Source of the DNA: CBDCIS01 sp965217565
GTDB taxonomy: Bacteria > Chloroflexota > Dehalococcoidia > Lucifugimonadales > CATOSD01
Assembly (NCBI GenBank): GCA_965217565.1
Contig: CBDCIS010000012.1
Span: 171,782-235,781 of the forward strand
Reading direction: 5' to 3'
Length of the DNA: 64,000 bases
Below are positions 43,175-51,871 of the stretch, one piece after another. The notes beneath the pieces are model-generated. The model was given only the letters and a program-made list of their open reading frames with translations. It had not been told where the DNA came from and did not search any database. Made by a program: the position numbers and the translations under genes. Every line of letters begins with the position of its first letter. Position 1 is the first letter of the stretch.

Positions 43175-43467
43175 CGCCTCATCTCCATTTTGTTTTCTCT
43201 GAGAGACCGGTAAACTGATGAGATTTCATCCAAGCAGAAAGCTCCGTTCGCTGCAACGCTTTGTTAAGCGACGGTTACTCCCAATCGACCTCTGGCACTG
43301 GGAGATTGCGGCAAATTTTATGGGCAAGCCAGTTTGGAATCTCAGAATGCGTGAGGAAAGGAAAGGTATTCCTCCTTGCTCCTTCGACAGGATAAAAGGG
43401 TTTTCCGTTCGTAGTATCCGGCTCTTAGAGAGGAACAAGGTCGGAGTCCCGATGCGTCGGGAAGTCT

Positions 43468-44321
43468 CTAAGAGGGTGTTTTCAAAGTAAATCAGGACGG
43501 AGCTAAGCGTCGGAGCATGAGATGAATCGCAGCTATGTGCAGCCACGCTTCCGTTGTACCGGTCAAGGCTTCATAGTCCTTGCTCAACCGGCGACAACCT
43601 CCCAGCCACGCCAGTGTTCGCTCAACCACCCACCTGCGTGGCAGCACCTCAAACTGATGGCTGGCCCTGGGACGCTTGACGATCTCCAAGACCCAGCCCG
43701 ACATGGACATCACCCAGTCCTCCAACTGGCCGCCGTAGCCAGCGTCAGCCCAGATGAGTCGCAGGCGTGGGAATCGTCCTATCAATTTATCGATGACCAG
43801 CCTCGCCCCATCTCGGTCTTGCATATTGGCAGGATGCACCACCACCGCCAACAGCAAGCCCACGGTATCTACGATGACGTGTCGCTTTCGACGTTGACCT
43901 TTTTACCAGCATCATAGCCACGAGGCCCCCTTTTTCAGTCGTCTTCGGGCTCTGGCTATCTATGAACGCTGCGCTGTGAGTAGGATTTCTATCTTCGGCC
44001 TCTCGGACGCAGGGGCGTAGCGTCTCATTGACTCGTTCCCACGTTCCGTCCAGCATCCAACTGCGGAAGTATTTGTACAGGGTCTGCCAGGGAGGCAACT
44101 CGTACGGGACCATCCGCCAGGCGCATCCGGTCCGAAGCACATACAGGATGCCGTTCACTACCTCCCGCAGGTCCACTGTACGGGGCCGGCCTCCGGGTTT
44201 GGCTGGTGGGAGTAGCGGGCCGAGCATCTCCCACTGGTCATCTGTCAGGTCGCTGGGGTACGATTTGCGGCTCATTCATCAAGTTTAGTACAAGTTCATG
44301 ACTTTAAAAACACTCTCTAAG
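43468..44321 (-). mobile_element. IS5-type insertion sequence, copy B
   Basis: 854 bp. The left end CTAAGAGGGTGTTTTCAAAG equals that of copy A; the right end reads AAAAACACTCTCTAAG. The element abuts copy C: the final CTAAG is shared with the start of copy C. Confidence 0.88.
43492..44275 (-). pseudogene. IS5-family transposase, copy B, extra frameshift
   Basis: First frame MSRKSYPSDLTDDQWEMLGP to DSQSPKTTEKGG (Val to Pro next to the first catalytic Asp relative to A and C); second frame from MGLLLAVVVHPANMQDRDGA with WADAGYGG and VERTLAWLG. Compared with copy A, the stretch between the usual frameshift site and the second frame has lost one base (GACGTTGACC against GACCATTGACC in A, which is itself aligned to GACCGTTGACC in C), so the two parts cannot be joined by a single -1 shift. 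Probably inactive but mobilisable by copy A. Confidence 0.75.
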
Positions 44322-45173
44322 AGGGTGTGTGAGAAGTCTTGGATATGTATTAGAATGGAGGCATGAAACGCAAAGCATACCCCAGTGACCTGACTGATGA
44401 ACAGTGGAAGATGCTCGCTCCGCTACTCCCGGCAGCCAAAACTGGGGGAAGGCCACGTACTGTAGACCTGCGGGAAGTCGTCAACGGCATTCTATACGTT
44501 CTGCGCAACGGTTGCACGTGGCGAGCCATGCCGCATGACCTCCCGCCTTGGGGTACTGTATGGTGGTATTTTCGGGAGTGGAGAGAGGATGGTACATGGG
44601 AACGAGCCAATGACGCTCTCCGAGTCAAGGTCCGGCAGGCCGAGGGGAGGAACCCGACACCTAGCGCTGCTATCATAGACAGCCAGTCGGTCAAGACTAC
44701 GGAAAAAGGGGGCCTCGTGGCTATGACGCTGGCAAGAAGGTCAACGGTCGAAAGCGACATATCATTGTAGATACCATGGGGTTGCTGCTGGCGGTGGTGG
44801 TGCATCCTGCCAATATCCAGGATAGGGATGGGGCGAAGCTGGTCATCGATAAATTGATAGGGAGGTTTCCCCGCATGAGGTTGGTCTGGGCCGATGCTGG
44901 CTATGCTGGAAAGCTGGTCGAGTGGGTCTGGGCCCTGACAGGCTGGGCACTCGAGATTGTCAAGCGCCCCAGGGACAGCCACCGTTTTCAAGTGCTGCCG
45001 CGAAGATGGGTGGTTGAGCGAACACTGGCGTGGCTGGGAGGTTGTCGCCGGTTGAGCAAGGACTATGAAGCCTTGACCGGTACAACGGAAGCGTGGCTGC
45101 ACATAGCTGCGATTCATCTCATGCTCCGACGCTTAGCACCAACCTAATTTGAACTTCTCACACACCCTCTAAG
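44317..45173 (+). mobile_element. IS5-type insertion sequence, copy C (divergent relative)
   Basis: 857 bp in the opposite direction to A and B. Ends are CTAAGAGGGTGTGTGAGAAG and, as reverse complement, CTTAGAGGGTGTGTGAGAAG, so the terminal repeats differ from A and B after GGGTGT. It is inserted exactly at the right end of copy B. Confidence 0.88.
44363..45147 (+). CDS. IS5-family transposase, copy C, two overlapping frames
   Basis: First frame MKRKAYPSDLTDEQWKMLAP to AIIDSQSVKTTEKGG; second frame with VVHPANIQDRDGAKLVIDKL, WADAGYAG and VERTLAWLG. The join is at the same A5G4-6 run (about 44701-44713). The catalytic D, D and E are all present and both frames are intact, so this copy could be active. 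Confidence 0.85.
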
Positions 45174-45232
45174 ACCGGGGAATCGGGGGCCGGACTCAAA
45201 GCCGCAGCGCAGGCCGAGCTACCCCTAAGCAG

Positions 45233-45484
45233 TTGCTCAAGCTCTCTCAAGGCCATTGGGCTATAGAGAATAGACTGCATTGGGTCAGAGATGTGACTTT
45301 CGAAGAGGATAGATGTCAGGTCCGTACCGGCTCTGCTCCCCAGGCTCTTGCGGCTACGCGAAACACAGTGATCGGCTTATTGAGAATGGCTGGCAACAGC
45401 GACATCGCTGCTGCCCTGAGACGGAACGCGGCGCGGCCCAATATCGCACTCAGTCTCGTTGGCGCACTCCCCATCACTCAATAA
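45233..45484 (+). pseudogene. ISAs1-type transposase C-terminal remnant
   Basis: About 83 residues: LSQGHWAIENRLHWVRDVTF, EEDRCQVRTGSAPQALAATR, NTVIGLLRMAG. This is the conserved end of ISAs1-family transposases (GHWxIENRLHWVRDVTF). The rest of the gene is missing; copy C lies directly upstream and may have been inserted into it. Confidence 0.75.
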
Positions 45485-45615
45485 TGAAAAGACCCTGTGC
45501 TCACCCCAGCCTCACATGTACATTTTTGCACCGCCGTTTACACTGAACAGTTACGTCTGAAAGTTGACCCCTTGACACAACAAGAGGCGGAGTGTTGCAA
45601 TGAAAACATAGCTCA

Positions 45616-46523
45616 ATGCCATCGAAATCTCTCGAACTATTGACCTTTGAAACTCACCTCACAGCAGGCATCACACAAAGAGAGTCGATCATCTCGAAGC
45701 TGCCGAAAGAACAGAGATTGTCCGTGGGCACAGTCGCTTCGGACGTCGCAGCGTTTACACGACCGGTCACCGGCTCGGTACGCGCCCAGTTCAGCATGAC
45801 TCGACGGAGCATCGAAGAGCTGCGAGCAATTGTCGTCATGCCAATTCATGCACTGATTTTCATGGCGGTGTTCAAGTATGTGGGACGACATGACCTGGCC
45901 GCCTACTCGCTGGTCGCGCCGATGCTCATGAGCGTGGGACAGATGGGGTTCTTCATGGCGAGTGATCTGTTGGCACGGGAACGATACGGCCAAACCCTTG
46001 AACTCGTGGTTGCCGCGCCCTCCCCTCTCTGGCTGATCATTCTCTCGAGGATCACCGTAATGACAGTGCTCTCACTGTTGGGGATCGTAGTGAGCTGGCT
46101 GATCATTCGGCTCGTATTCGGAGTGACGGTGACGGTCCAACATCCACTGATATTCGGAGTCACTCTGATGGCCACTACGCTGGCGGCGGCGGGCACGACT
46201 TTGATCACGGCGGCTCTCTTCAGCATCGCCAGGAACGCACGAACCTACCAGAACTCGATCCTCTATCCATTGTTTCTCCTAGGGGGATTCTGGTGCCCAT
46301 CACAGCGTATCCTGAGTGGGTCCAGCCCGTGAGCCGCGTCGTGTATCTCTACTGGTCAGCCAACCTGCTGCGGGACTCGATGCAGGAAGCGGTGCCAGCG
46401 GGTGTATTGGGTTCGCTCGGCGCCATCACGGCGCTGGGTGTGGGTGGAGCCGTGATTGGGATCTTTTTGATTCACCGCATGCTGGACAAGCTAAAAAGAG
46501 AAGGTAGTCTGGGGCTCCTGTGA
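45616..46523 (+). pseudogene. ABC-2 type transporter permease, frameshifted
   Basis: The first frame (45616-46332) encodes about five hydrophobic segments (VVMPIHALIFMAVFKYVG, IIRLVFGVTVTV and so on) of an ABC-2 permease; the second (46293-46523) continues it with LVPITAYPEWVQPVSRVVYL, YWSANLLRDSM and a last membrane segment. The switch is at CTAGGGGGATTCTGG (46281-46295): a sixth G would give LGGILVPITAYP and restore the whole protein. Either a one-base deletion in a G-run or a base-calling error. No ATP-binding partner is nearby. Confidence 0.8.
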
Positions 46524-46535
46524 ACGCTGTAAGAG

Positions 46536-46613
46536 TTCTCCGTCTTCCAATCGACACAAAAAAGTACGGTTCTCATGGGCGGTCGATTTGGATGCGACCG
46601 GAGTCGAATAGGA
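46536..46613 (+). repeat. Left 78 bp direct repeat of the 46.5-53.1 kb island (att-like)
   Basis: Matches 53021-53098 at 74 of 78 positions without gaps. The last 46 bases, from CGGTTCTCATGGGCGGTCGA to GGAGTCGAATAGG, are identical. It lies 13 bp after the ABC-2 permease end. Confidence 0.9.
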
Positions 46614-46687
46614 GCAACAGGATGCGGAGGCTACAGACCTCCCATCCTTCGTGGATCTAAAAACGGGTCTGCCGGCCGCCCACTGGT

Positions 46688-47038
46688 TTAAGCCTTCTCA
46701 GGTGGGCTGGACTTGACGAAATCAAGAACCGAGGCCGATTCCGACGTCGCACCGTCGCTCGGCATGGGGACCGTGTACGTCAGCGTGGCCTCGTCTCCCA
46801 ACACCTCGATGCCCTCCACGAAGTTGCGGATGAGCGCCTTCCGCTCGGGGATCGTCCCGTCTTTCAGGAAGTCCTGGAACTCCGCCACGTACCGCCCGAC
46901 GATGCCCTCCGCCAGCAGGCTGCTTAGGATTCGGTGGCCGGTGGCGTGAGGCCCGGCGAGAATGAGCGCCAACTCCGACGAATCGACGAACGGCGTCTGG
47001 CTGAGGGCGTCGAGAAGCTGTCGGTCGGAGATGGCCAT
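46688..47038 (-). pseudogene. Chimeric remnant: winged-helix N-terminus joined to serine-recombinase C-terminus
   Basis: 116 residues. Residues 1-52 (SDRQLLDALSQTPFVDSSEL, SLLAEGIVGRYV) look like a winged-helix domain of replication-relaxation-type proteins. Residues 54-116 (DFLKDGTIPERKALIRNFVE, GIEVLGDEATLTYTVPMP) look like the C-terminal end of a large serine recombinase. I infer that an internal deletion fused two genes of the integrating element. It lies next to the left direct repeat, where an integrase gene would be expected. The assignment of both halves is from memory of the families. Confidence 0.5.
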
Positions 47039-47171
47039 ATGTTGAAGTTGCTTTTCAAACTGTCAACTCACAAGCACGCAGGCGTCTAGTGTCGGCGCTC
47101 TTGCCATTGTACTATTAGGGTGCGTCACGTGCTAGACCGTTGAGAGGGAGGGGGAGGGTCCACGAGTTCGC

Positions 47172-47705
47172 ATGGAAGCTAAGATTGAGATCCTAATTCT
47201 ACCTTACGATTCATCGGAGGGTGCAAGCTTACTTGCGCGCCTAACCACCGAACTCAATAGCGGTGCATGGACTCGTTTCCGGGCAGCCGTGGCTTTCGCG
47301 CGGTCTTCTGGTAATGATTCACGGCTAATGGAAGCACTCAAGAATTTCGCCGATGGCGGCGGATCCACTCAATTGACATTCGGTGCGGACACTTTCGCTG
47401 GAAATGCCAAGGGCTCCGATTACGACGCCATCGATCAGATTCTACGTTCGCTCGATCCCCAATCAACCCACGTCTACCTGTACCATGAACAAGGTCGTAC
47501 ATTCCACCCTAAAGTCTACTTGTTCGACAACAATAAAGAGCAGCAGGCGCTGTTAATTATCGGGTCATCTAACTGGGGCGAAGGTGGGCTGGTCACAAAC
47601 ATCGAAGCGAACATTGCTGTTCATCTTGATCTCTCAGACAAGTCACATGCGGAACTCTACGACAAAATTGCCAAGTGTTTCGAAGATTACTGGAGCGAGC
47701 CATGA
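47172..47705 (+). CDS. PLD-superfamily nuclease domain protein
   Basis: 177 residues. One HKD motif: His112-Pro-Lys114 and Asp119 in FHPKVYLFDN, followed by IIGSSNWGEGGLVTNIEANI with the conserved Gly-Ser-Ser-Asn. This is the single-motif PLD fold of nucleases that dimerise to form one active site, as in the restriction enzymes BfiI and NgoFVII. The stop overlaps the next start (ATGA). In relatives a DNA-recognition domain follows in the same chain; here it is in the next frame, so the enzyme is either made of two subunits or frameshifted. Confidence 0.8.
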   Translation: MEAKIEILILPYDSSEGASLLARLTTELNSGAWTRFRAAVAFARSSGNDSRLMEALKNFADGGGSTQLTFGADTFAGNAKGSDYDAIDQILRSLDPQSTHVYLYHEQGRTFHPKVYLFDNNKEQQALLIIGSSNWGEGGLVTNIEANIAVHLDLSDKSHAELYDKIAKCFEDYWSEP

Positions 47706-48505
47706 ATATACCCGGAAAGGGCTGGGTGCGGCGAGTGACTATCGCAACACTTCATGACTTCCGTTCGCTGCTCCGTACAGGTACTGAGCGGGCTGCTGAA
47801 ACGCAGGTCGACGAAGAAGTCAAAGGCGACGGGGCACTCGAAAACGGTTCCGCCGTCTCAGGGGCTGACGTGGCGGGTCCGGGGACCACTGATGTTAGCG
47901 CTCAGTTCAGCGGTATTCCGATCGAAGTGCCATCTCAGCATCGCTCTCATCCGCAAGGTGCCAGTGTCCCTCCAGTTGGTCCTCTCACTTCTCCAGGCTC
48001 CACCACCCACCAGTCTCCTCCTTCTTCCGTCTCTCCCCCTACGGCCCACCCCTCTGTTGTAGCAGTACGCCGCTGGTTCAAACGAATGAGTGCAGCTGAT
48101 GCTCAGAGACCCACGGGTCAGAACACGAACCCTACCGGCCACTTGACGTTGGTGCGAAGTGGGCATCCGATACAACAGGCCACCTGGTTTCGTCATGACC
48201 TCTTTGCTGGCGAGAATTGGAGCCCATTCACCTCTCCCAGGGGCCAGCGCGAGCGTGCGACGATAACCTTCCACATATGGATAGCAGGTGCCGATCTCGG
48301 CGAGATTGCCTTAGACGTCACCTATACACCAAGCTTCGAAGCCAGTCAGGGAAACAGGACAACTGTAGTGCATTGGGGTACAACGATTGGCGATCACTTC
48401 AGGCAACGCGACTACACCAACTACTATGTTACCATTGAGCGAACAGCATCGGGAACATTCCTGATGGTGATCGACAGTAATCCTACAGGGTCTTTCGCAG
48501 GCTAA
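47702..48505 (+). CDS. C-terminal half of a PLD-type restriction nuclease (putative DNA-recognition domain)
   Basis: 267 residues from ATG 47702. The first 120 residues are polar and rich in Pro, Ser and Thr (a linker). The C-terminal part, from RRWFKRMSAADAQRPTGQNT through TGHLTLVRSG, QATWFRHDLFAGENWSPF, TFHIWIAGADLGEIALDVTY and TTVVHWGTTIGDHFRQRDYT, resembles the region that follows the PLD domain in NgoFVII-like and other PLD defence nucleases, which I take to be a B3-like recognition domain. With the preceding gene it would rebuild a full-length enzyme. It ends 4 bp inside the convergent methyltransferase gene. Confidence 0.6.
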   Translation: MNIPGKGWVRRVTIATLHDFRSLLRTGTERAAETQVDEEVKGDGALENGSAVSGADVAGPGTTDVSAQFSGIPIEVPSQHRSHPQGASVPPVGPLTSPGSTTHQSPPSSVSPPTAHPSVVAVRRWFKRMSAADAQRPTGQNTNPTGHLTLVRSGHPIQQATWFRHDLFAGENWSPFTSPRGQRERATITFHIWIAGADLGEIALDVTYTPSFEASQGNRTTVVHWGTTIGDHFRQRDYTNYYVTIERTASGTFLMVIDSNPTGSFAG

Positions 48506-50124
48506 CTACCGGAGCCGTTGAGCGCCCGCGCGGAAGTACGCCAATGAGCCAAGGTGGCAATGCCCTCGTATACCACATCAAGGTCAGTGTCAGTTAGGCC
48601 GAGCGTTCCTTTCAGGACCGTACTATCGCCAACGCTGTAGGCACCTTCGACATCTCCTGCTGTCAGACGTCGATTTACCTCCGCTAATCCTGATGTCGAG
48701 ATGCCTGCGTGGTTCACAATGCGGATGTTGCCTGTCTCTCTCGGAACCAAAATCATAACGCCGCCACCGAGTGAATGAACTTCTGCTTCGATATAGAGTC
48801 GAGTGACAGAGGTGTACCATCGAGCGGCGAAGCTTGGAGCATCGATGTCATTAAGATAGCCACACAGCAAGCTGTTTGACGCAGCGATGCAGCCGTCGTT
48901 GACAACTAGAATCGGGCGCTCCGTAAACACTGTCAGAACAACATCGGGTTTTTTCACATAAGGCACTATGTACCATGGTTCTCTTGCTCGACACTTATAT
49001 CTCTGGTCGATGCCTAGCTCTTCACCGTACTTGATGTATGCGCGATCAGAGTCGCTTACGCCCGAATTGTCCATTAACGGGAAGAAGAGGCTGTCAATAG
49101 CGTAGTCAGGCATTCCTGAAGTGTAGAGTCCTGCACCTCGGACACTCCGGCTTGAACTTAGGGTTCGTACCAAAGATTCGTCCTGCAAATCGAATCTGGC
49201 ACGCGTATCACTCGAAGGGTGGAAGAAGGACTTATCACCTGCAACATATCCGATGTTGAATCGTGCTACTTTCTTTGTAGGGATGAGGTCTGAGCTGATG
49301 GTAGTATCCAGCAATTGTCTTAGTTCAGGCTTTAGATGAGCCCAAACAAATGGCCTTCTCCCTTCCACAATGGCGGAAATGGGGATGTCGACTTCAACTT
49401 TTGGAGAGTCCATCAAGAAATCCGCTACTTGCGGGTACGCGAGGTAGCGTACAACATTACATGTTGCTCCCTTATCACTGGCCATCAGAATAACGACGTC
49501 TTGCATGATTTCAGGGAATACGCGTTCTCGGCTTCGAATTACCTGTAGTGCCCCGAACTGCGAAGCAAGATATGCCCAAAGGGGGCGCGCGTATCGTACG
49601 TAGGTGGCGTCAAGTGGAAGCACTAGTGCTAGTCGGCCTCCCCTTCGAATGAAGGGAACAGCATGAGCTACGAAAGGCATCCATACGCTCCCGGAAGGGT
49701 CCATGTCAAAGCCCAACTGAGCAGCGGCTGCTGCCATGGCTACCGTCGACTCGGAAGCCGCCATATGACGCAACCTCACATATGGAGGATTGCCAATTAC
49801 GGCATCAACCTCAATCGGCCTTACTCGCAAGAAATCGTTGAGGATTGCATCAGATGGCTGGAGGACTCCAGAAGCTAATGTGCGGGCAAATGGCTCCTTA
49901 TCAATCTCCACTCCAATCACTCTAGGAGGAGTGCGTCGCAACTCGGTGGAGACTCTATTCAGCGCATCAAGAAATGTGCCATCGCCGAAGCTCGGCTCAA
50001 GAACTGTTTGAGGAGTACCCTCCAAAATCCAGGCTGCCATGAATTCAGCCGCGGAGGACGGCGTGTAAAAGGCTCCCCGAGCCCGTTGCCGTGAAGGGAG
50101 TGTAATACTACTGCTGGCAGCCAT
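48502..50124 (-). CDS. N6-adenine DNA methyltransferase (Eco57I/TaqI-like)
   Basis: 540 residues from ATG 50124. FYTPSSAAEFMAAWIL, SAM motif VLEPSFGDGTFLDAL, acidic VIGVEID, catalytic VIGNPPYVRLRH and PFIRRGGRLALVLP define a gamma-type adenine methyltransferase. The C-terminal 300 residues (from about FNIGYVAGDKSFF) are the target-recognition half. The frame is open to 50259, but that stretch overlaps the zinc-ribbon gene and is not methylase-like. Facing the PLD nuclease genes tail to tail, it probably protects the host DNA from them, a type II restriction-modification arrangement. Confidence 0.85.
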   Translation of the reverse strand: MAASSSITLPSRQRARGAFYTPSSAAEFMAAWILEGTPQTVLEPSFGDGTFLDALNRVSTELRRTPPRVIGVEIDKEPFARTLASGVLQPSDAILNDFLRVRPIEVDAVIGNPPYVRLRHMAASESTVAMAAAAAQLGFDMDPSGSVWMPFVAHAVPFIRRGGRLALVLPLDATYVRYARPLWAYLASQFGALQVIRSRERVFPEIMQDVVILMASDKGATCNVVRYLAYPQVADFLMDSPKVEVDIPISAIVEGRRPFVWAHLKPELRQLLDTTISSDLIPTKKVARFNIGYVAGDKSFFHPSSDTRARFDLQDESLVRTLSSSRSVRGAGLYTSGMPDYAIDSLFFPLMDNSGVSDSDRAYIKYGEELGIDQRYKCRAREPWYIVPYVKKPDVVLTVFTERPILVVNDGCIAASNSLLCGYLNDIDAPSFAARWYTSVTRLYIEAEVHSLGGGVMILVPRETGNIRIVNHAGISTSGLAEVNRRLTAGDVEGAYSVGDSTVLKGTLGLTDTDLDVVYEGIATLAHWRTSARALNGSGS

Positions 50125-50284
50125 TACTTTCCGGGGTCTCCTTAGTTCTAGGTTCGCGAACTCGTGGCGTGTTCCAATATGGACTCTTGCATCGCGGACA
50201 GGTCTTGGGTGCTCGTATGGACCGAGGAACCCAAGTGTGTCCGCATCGGCCACACACATAGCCAGGGATGTTGACCTCAGGCAT
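50108..50284 (-). CDS. Small zinc-ribbon protein upstream of the methyltransferase
   Basis: 58 residues from ATG 50284 (a TTG four codons earlier is also possible): MPEVNIPGYVCGRCGHTWVP, then PKTCPRCKSPYWNTPR. Two CxxC pairs (CGRC, CPRC) form a zinc ribbon with the W-x-PR and SPYWNTPR sequence seen in many tiny bacterial zinc-ribbon proteins. The gene overlaps the methyltransferase start by 17 bp and lies directly behind a palindromic promoter, so it could be the controller of the system or a partner subunit. Function inferred only from position. Confidence 0.7.
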   Translation of the reverse strand: MPEVNIPGYVCGRCGHTWVPRSIRAPKTCPRCKSPYWNTPRVREPRTKETPESNGCQQ

Positions 50285-50312
50285 ATCGAACCCCAAGCGA
50301 GAGTTGACTCAT

Positions 50313-50340
50313 ACTATACCTAGTAAGGTATGGTTGTCAA
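50313..50340 (-). promoter_or_regulatory. Promoter with operator palindromes for the zinc-ribbon/methyltransferase operon
   Basis: On the minus strand TTGACA (50335-50340), 16 bases, TATAGT (50313-50318). Inside the spacer and -10 box lies ATACCT-N4-AGGTAT (50316-50331), a perfect 6 bp inverted repeat, and the -35 box is itself in GGTTG-A-CAACC. A bound repressor would cover the promoter. Confidence 0.75.
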
Positions 50341-50475
50341 CCTATGGTCTTAGTCCATACTGAATGCGAACCCAGTGATTCCTGGGGAAGCCCCGATCCC
50401 TTCGAACCGGGAGAGAAAAAGGAGATCATCCCCCCTGACTCGTGCTGGAGTTCCCGAAACCATGGCTAGCACAGT

Positions 50476-51843
50476 TTACACCGATGGTGCTCCCGCTGCC
50501 AAACCATCGACCCAGCGCTCCTTTCCTATCGTGACGGAATGTTGCGGGCTCAACTGCACTACCCAAGGAACAAGCTCTACCTGTCCTCGCCATTCCTGAG
50601 TTAGGCGATTTCCGTACTTTCCGGCATAGCCGAATTTTTTCAGCAACATCAATTCCACATACCACAGACCGAGCTCGCGGGCTTGTGCGTAGATTCGGCC
50701 GGATGAGATGCCGCGTTTCATGTCCGAATGAACTAGGTCATTTCGGACCTCGACCAAGGTGTGCGGTCCGTGGGCAAAATTACGTCTCGCCATGAACCTC
50801 TTCAGGTTTCCCAATCGTGAACGAATCTGTGTTGGAATCCCTGCTGTCTTCAAGGCATCGGCTATCCAAACCCCTTCTTTCCTTTTCTTCCCCTTCTTCC
50901 CGACCATCTCTTGAGTCAGTCGCTCAAGTGCAGCCTGAGCAAGAACAATACCGCCTTCAAGTGAATGAGTCTCATTGCTGAGGAGATACCAGTGAAGCGC
51001 TAACCTAATAGGGTGATGTCGCGGCGTCTTCATGAGTTCGTTCCAGAATCCTGGAAACAGTTCAGTCAGCATTAGTCCGTGCTCGGTGTCAAACCACGAC
51101 CTATACCCAGACCAAGGACTCGCATGACTTGTGCTCCATTTCTCCCACACCCGATGACCGTTCTCATTGTACCCAGCAACAAGAGTCAACCCGCAATAGG
51201 CACCTCGGGCAAACGAAAGAAACAGACGTAGCAGGTGTAAGAGGGGCACAATTTGCTTCGTAGAGAAGGGCTTTCCGTCCGAGCGCCGTATAGACCCTTC
51301 GTGCGTAAGCCCGTATCCGCCATCGGAGCGTAATCGCTTGATGGTCTCGCGTGTGTTCTTGAGAGACCGCAGTTCAATCACCCAGGGGGAAGCTTCCAAT
51401 AGGACAAAATCACGCCTCTGATAGCCCTTCTCAAATTCTTCAATGGTCTTCGGGGGTTGATACTCCTCGCCCAAGAACGCTGGGAAGTTCAATAGGCCAA
51501 ACGTTACTCTTGTCAGATCATTGCCAGGTTCAAAGGGTGTTACAGACCCGTTGGCTAAAGTGAAGGAGCCTTTGCAGAGTAGCTTATCTTTGGTTCGCTC
51601 AAACCTGGCGAGGTCCGTGAGTACACTAAGGGTCGCACCAGAATCCAGCAAAATTTCAAATTGTTCAGCCGACTCATCGAAGTCGGGCGGGAGTTCGACG
51701 CTGTCAATTTCTATGCAGATACGCGGTGTTGGAGACAAATTGAGGATGACCCGCGCGGATACATTGCTGACAGCAGCATCGTTGATGGTTCGTATTGACG
51801 TCTCGGCTACTTTTATGGACCCGTTAGCGCTCACCGTGGGCAT
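50476..51843 (-). CDS. Large protein of unknown function with HEPN-like R-x4-H motif
   Basis: 455 residues, no membrane segments. A beta-rich N-terminal half (to about 190) is followed by an all-helical part: LHLLRLFLSFARGAYCGLTL, IRLALHWYLLSNETHSLEGG, IVLAQAALERLTQEMVG and finally VEVRNDLVHSD with Arg367 and His372. R-x4-H in such a helix, after an LE-rich helix, is the active-site pattern of HEPN RNases, and the general layout recalls proteins annotated with a YopA-like central domain. It is 28 bp downstream of the Ntn-hydrolase-like gene in the same direction, clearly an operon. No known defence system of this make-up comes to mind. Confidence 0.65.
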   Translation of the reverse strand: MPTVSANGSIKVAETSIRTINDAAVSNVSARVILNLSPTPRICIEIDSVELPPDFDESAEQFEILLDSGATLSVLTDLARFERTKDKLLCKGSFTLANGSVTPFEPGNDLTRVTFGLLNFPAFLGEEYQPPKTIEEFEKGYQRRDFVLLEASPWVIELRSLKNTRETIKRLRSDGGYGLTHEGSIRRSDGKPFSTKQIVPLLHLLRLFLSFARGAYCGLTLVAGYNENGHRVWEKWSTSHASPWSGYRSWFDTEHGLMLTELFPGFWNELMKTPRHHPIRLALHWYLLSNETHSLEGGIVLAQAALERLTQEMVGKKGKKRKEGVWIADALKTAGIPTQIRSRLGNLKRFMARRNFAHGPHTLVEVRNDLVHSDMKRGISSGRIYAQARELGLWYVELMLLKKFGYAGKYGNRLTQEWRGQVELVPWVVQLSPQHSVTIGKERWVDGLAAGAPSV

Positions 51844-51871
51844 GGATCGATCTCCCCCTAGGGCTTCACCG

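Noticed and set aside
41000..43200. Possible catabolic operon including amidohydrolase and enolase-superfamily enzyme
   Set aside because: The two genes converge, so they are not an operon; only a shared origin is supported.
46560..46613. tRNA-like sequence in the direct repeat (GGTCGA, GAGTCGAAT)
   Set aside because: It looks faintly like a T-arm, but no acceptor, D or anticodon stems can be folded around it, so it is not a tRNA gene or clear tRNA end.
51600..51680. Retropepsin-like DSGA motif (Asp67-Ser-Gly-Ala) in the HEPN-motif protein
   Set aside because: The four residues fit an aspartyl protease active site, but the flanking pattern and the second hydrophobic-Gly motif of retropepsins are not visible and the rest of the protein is unlike a protease.
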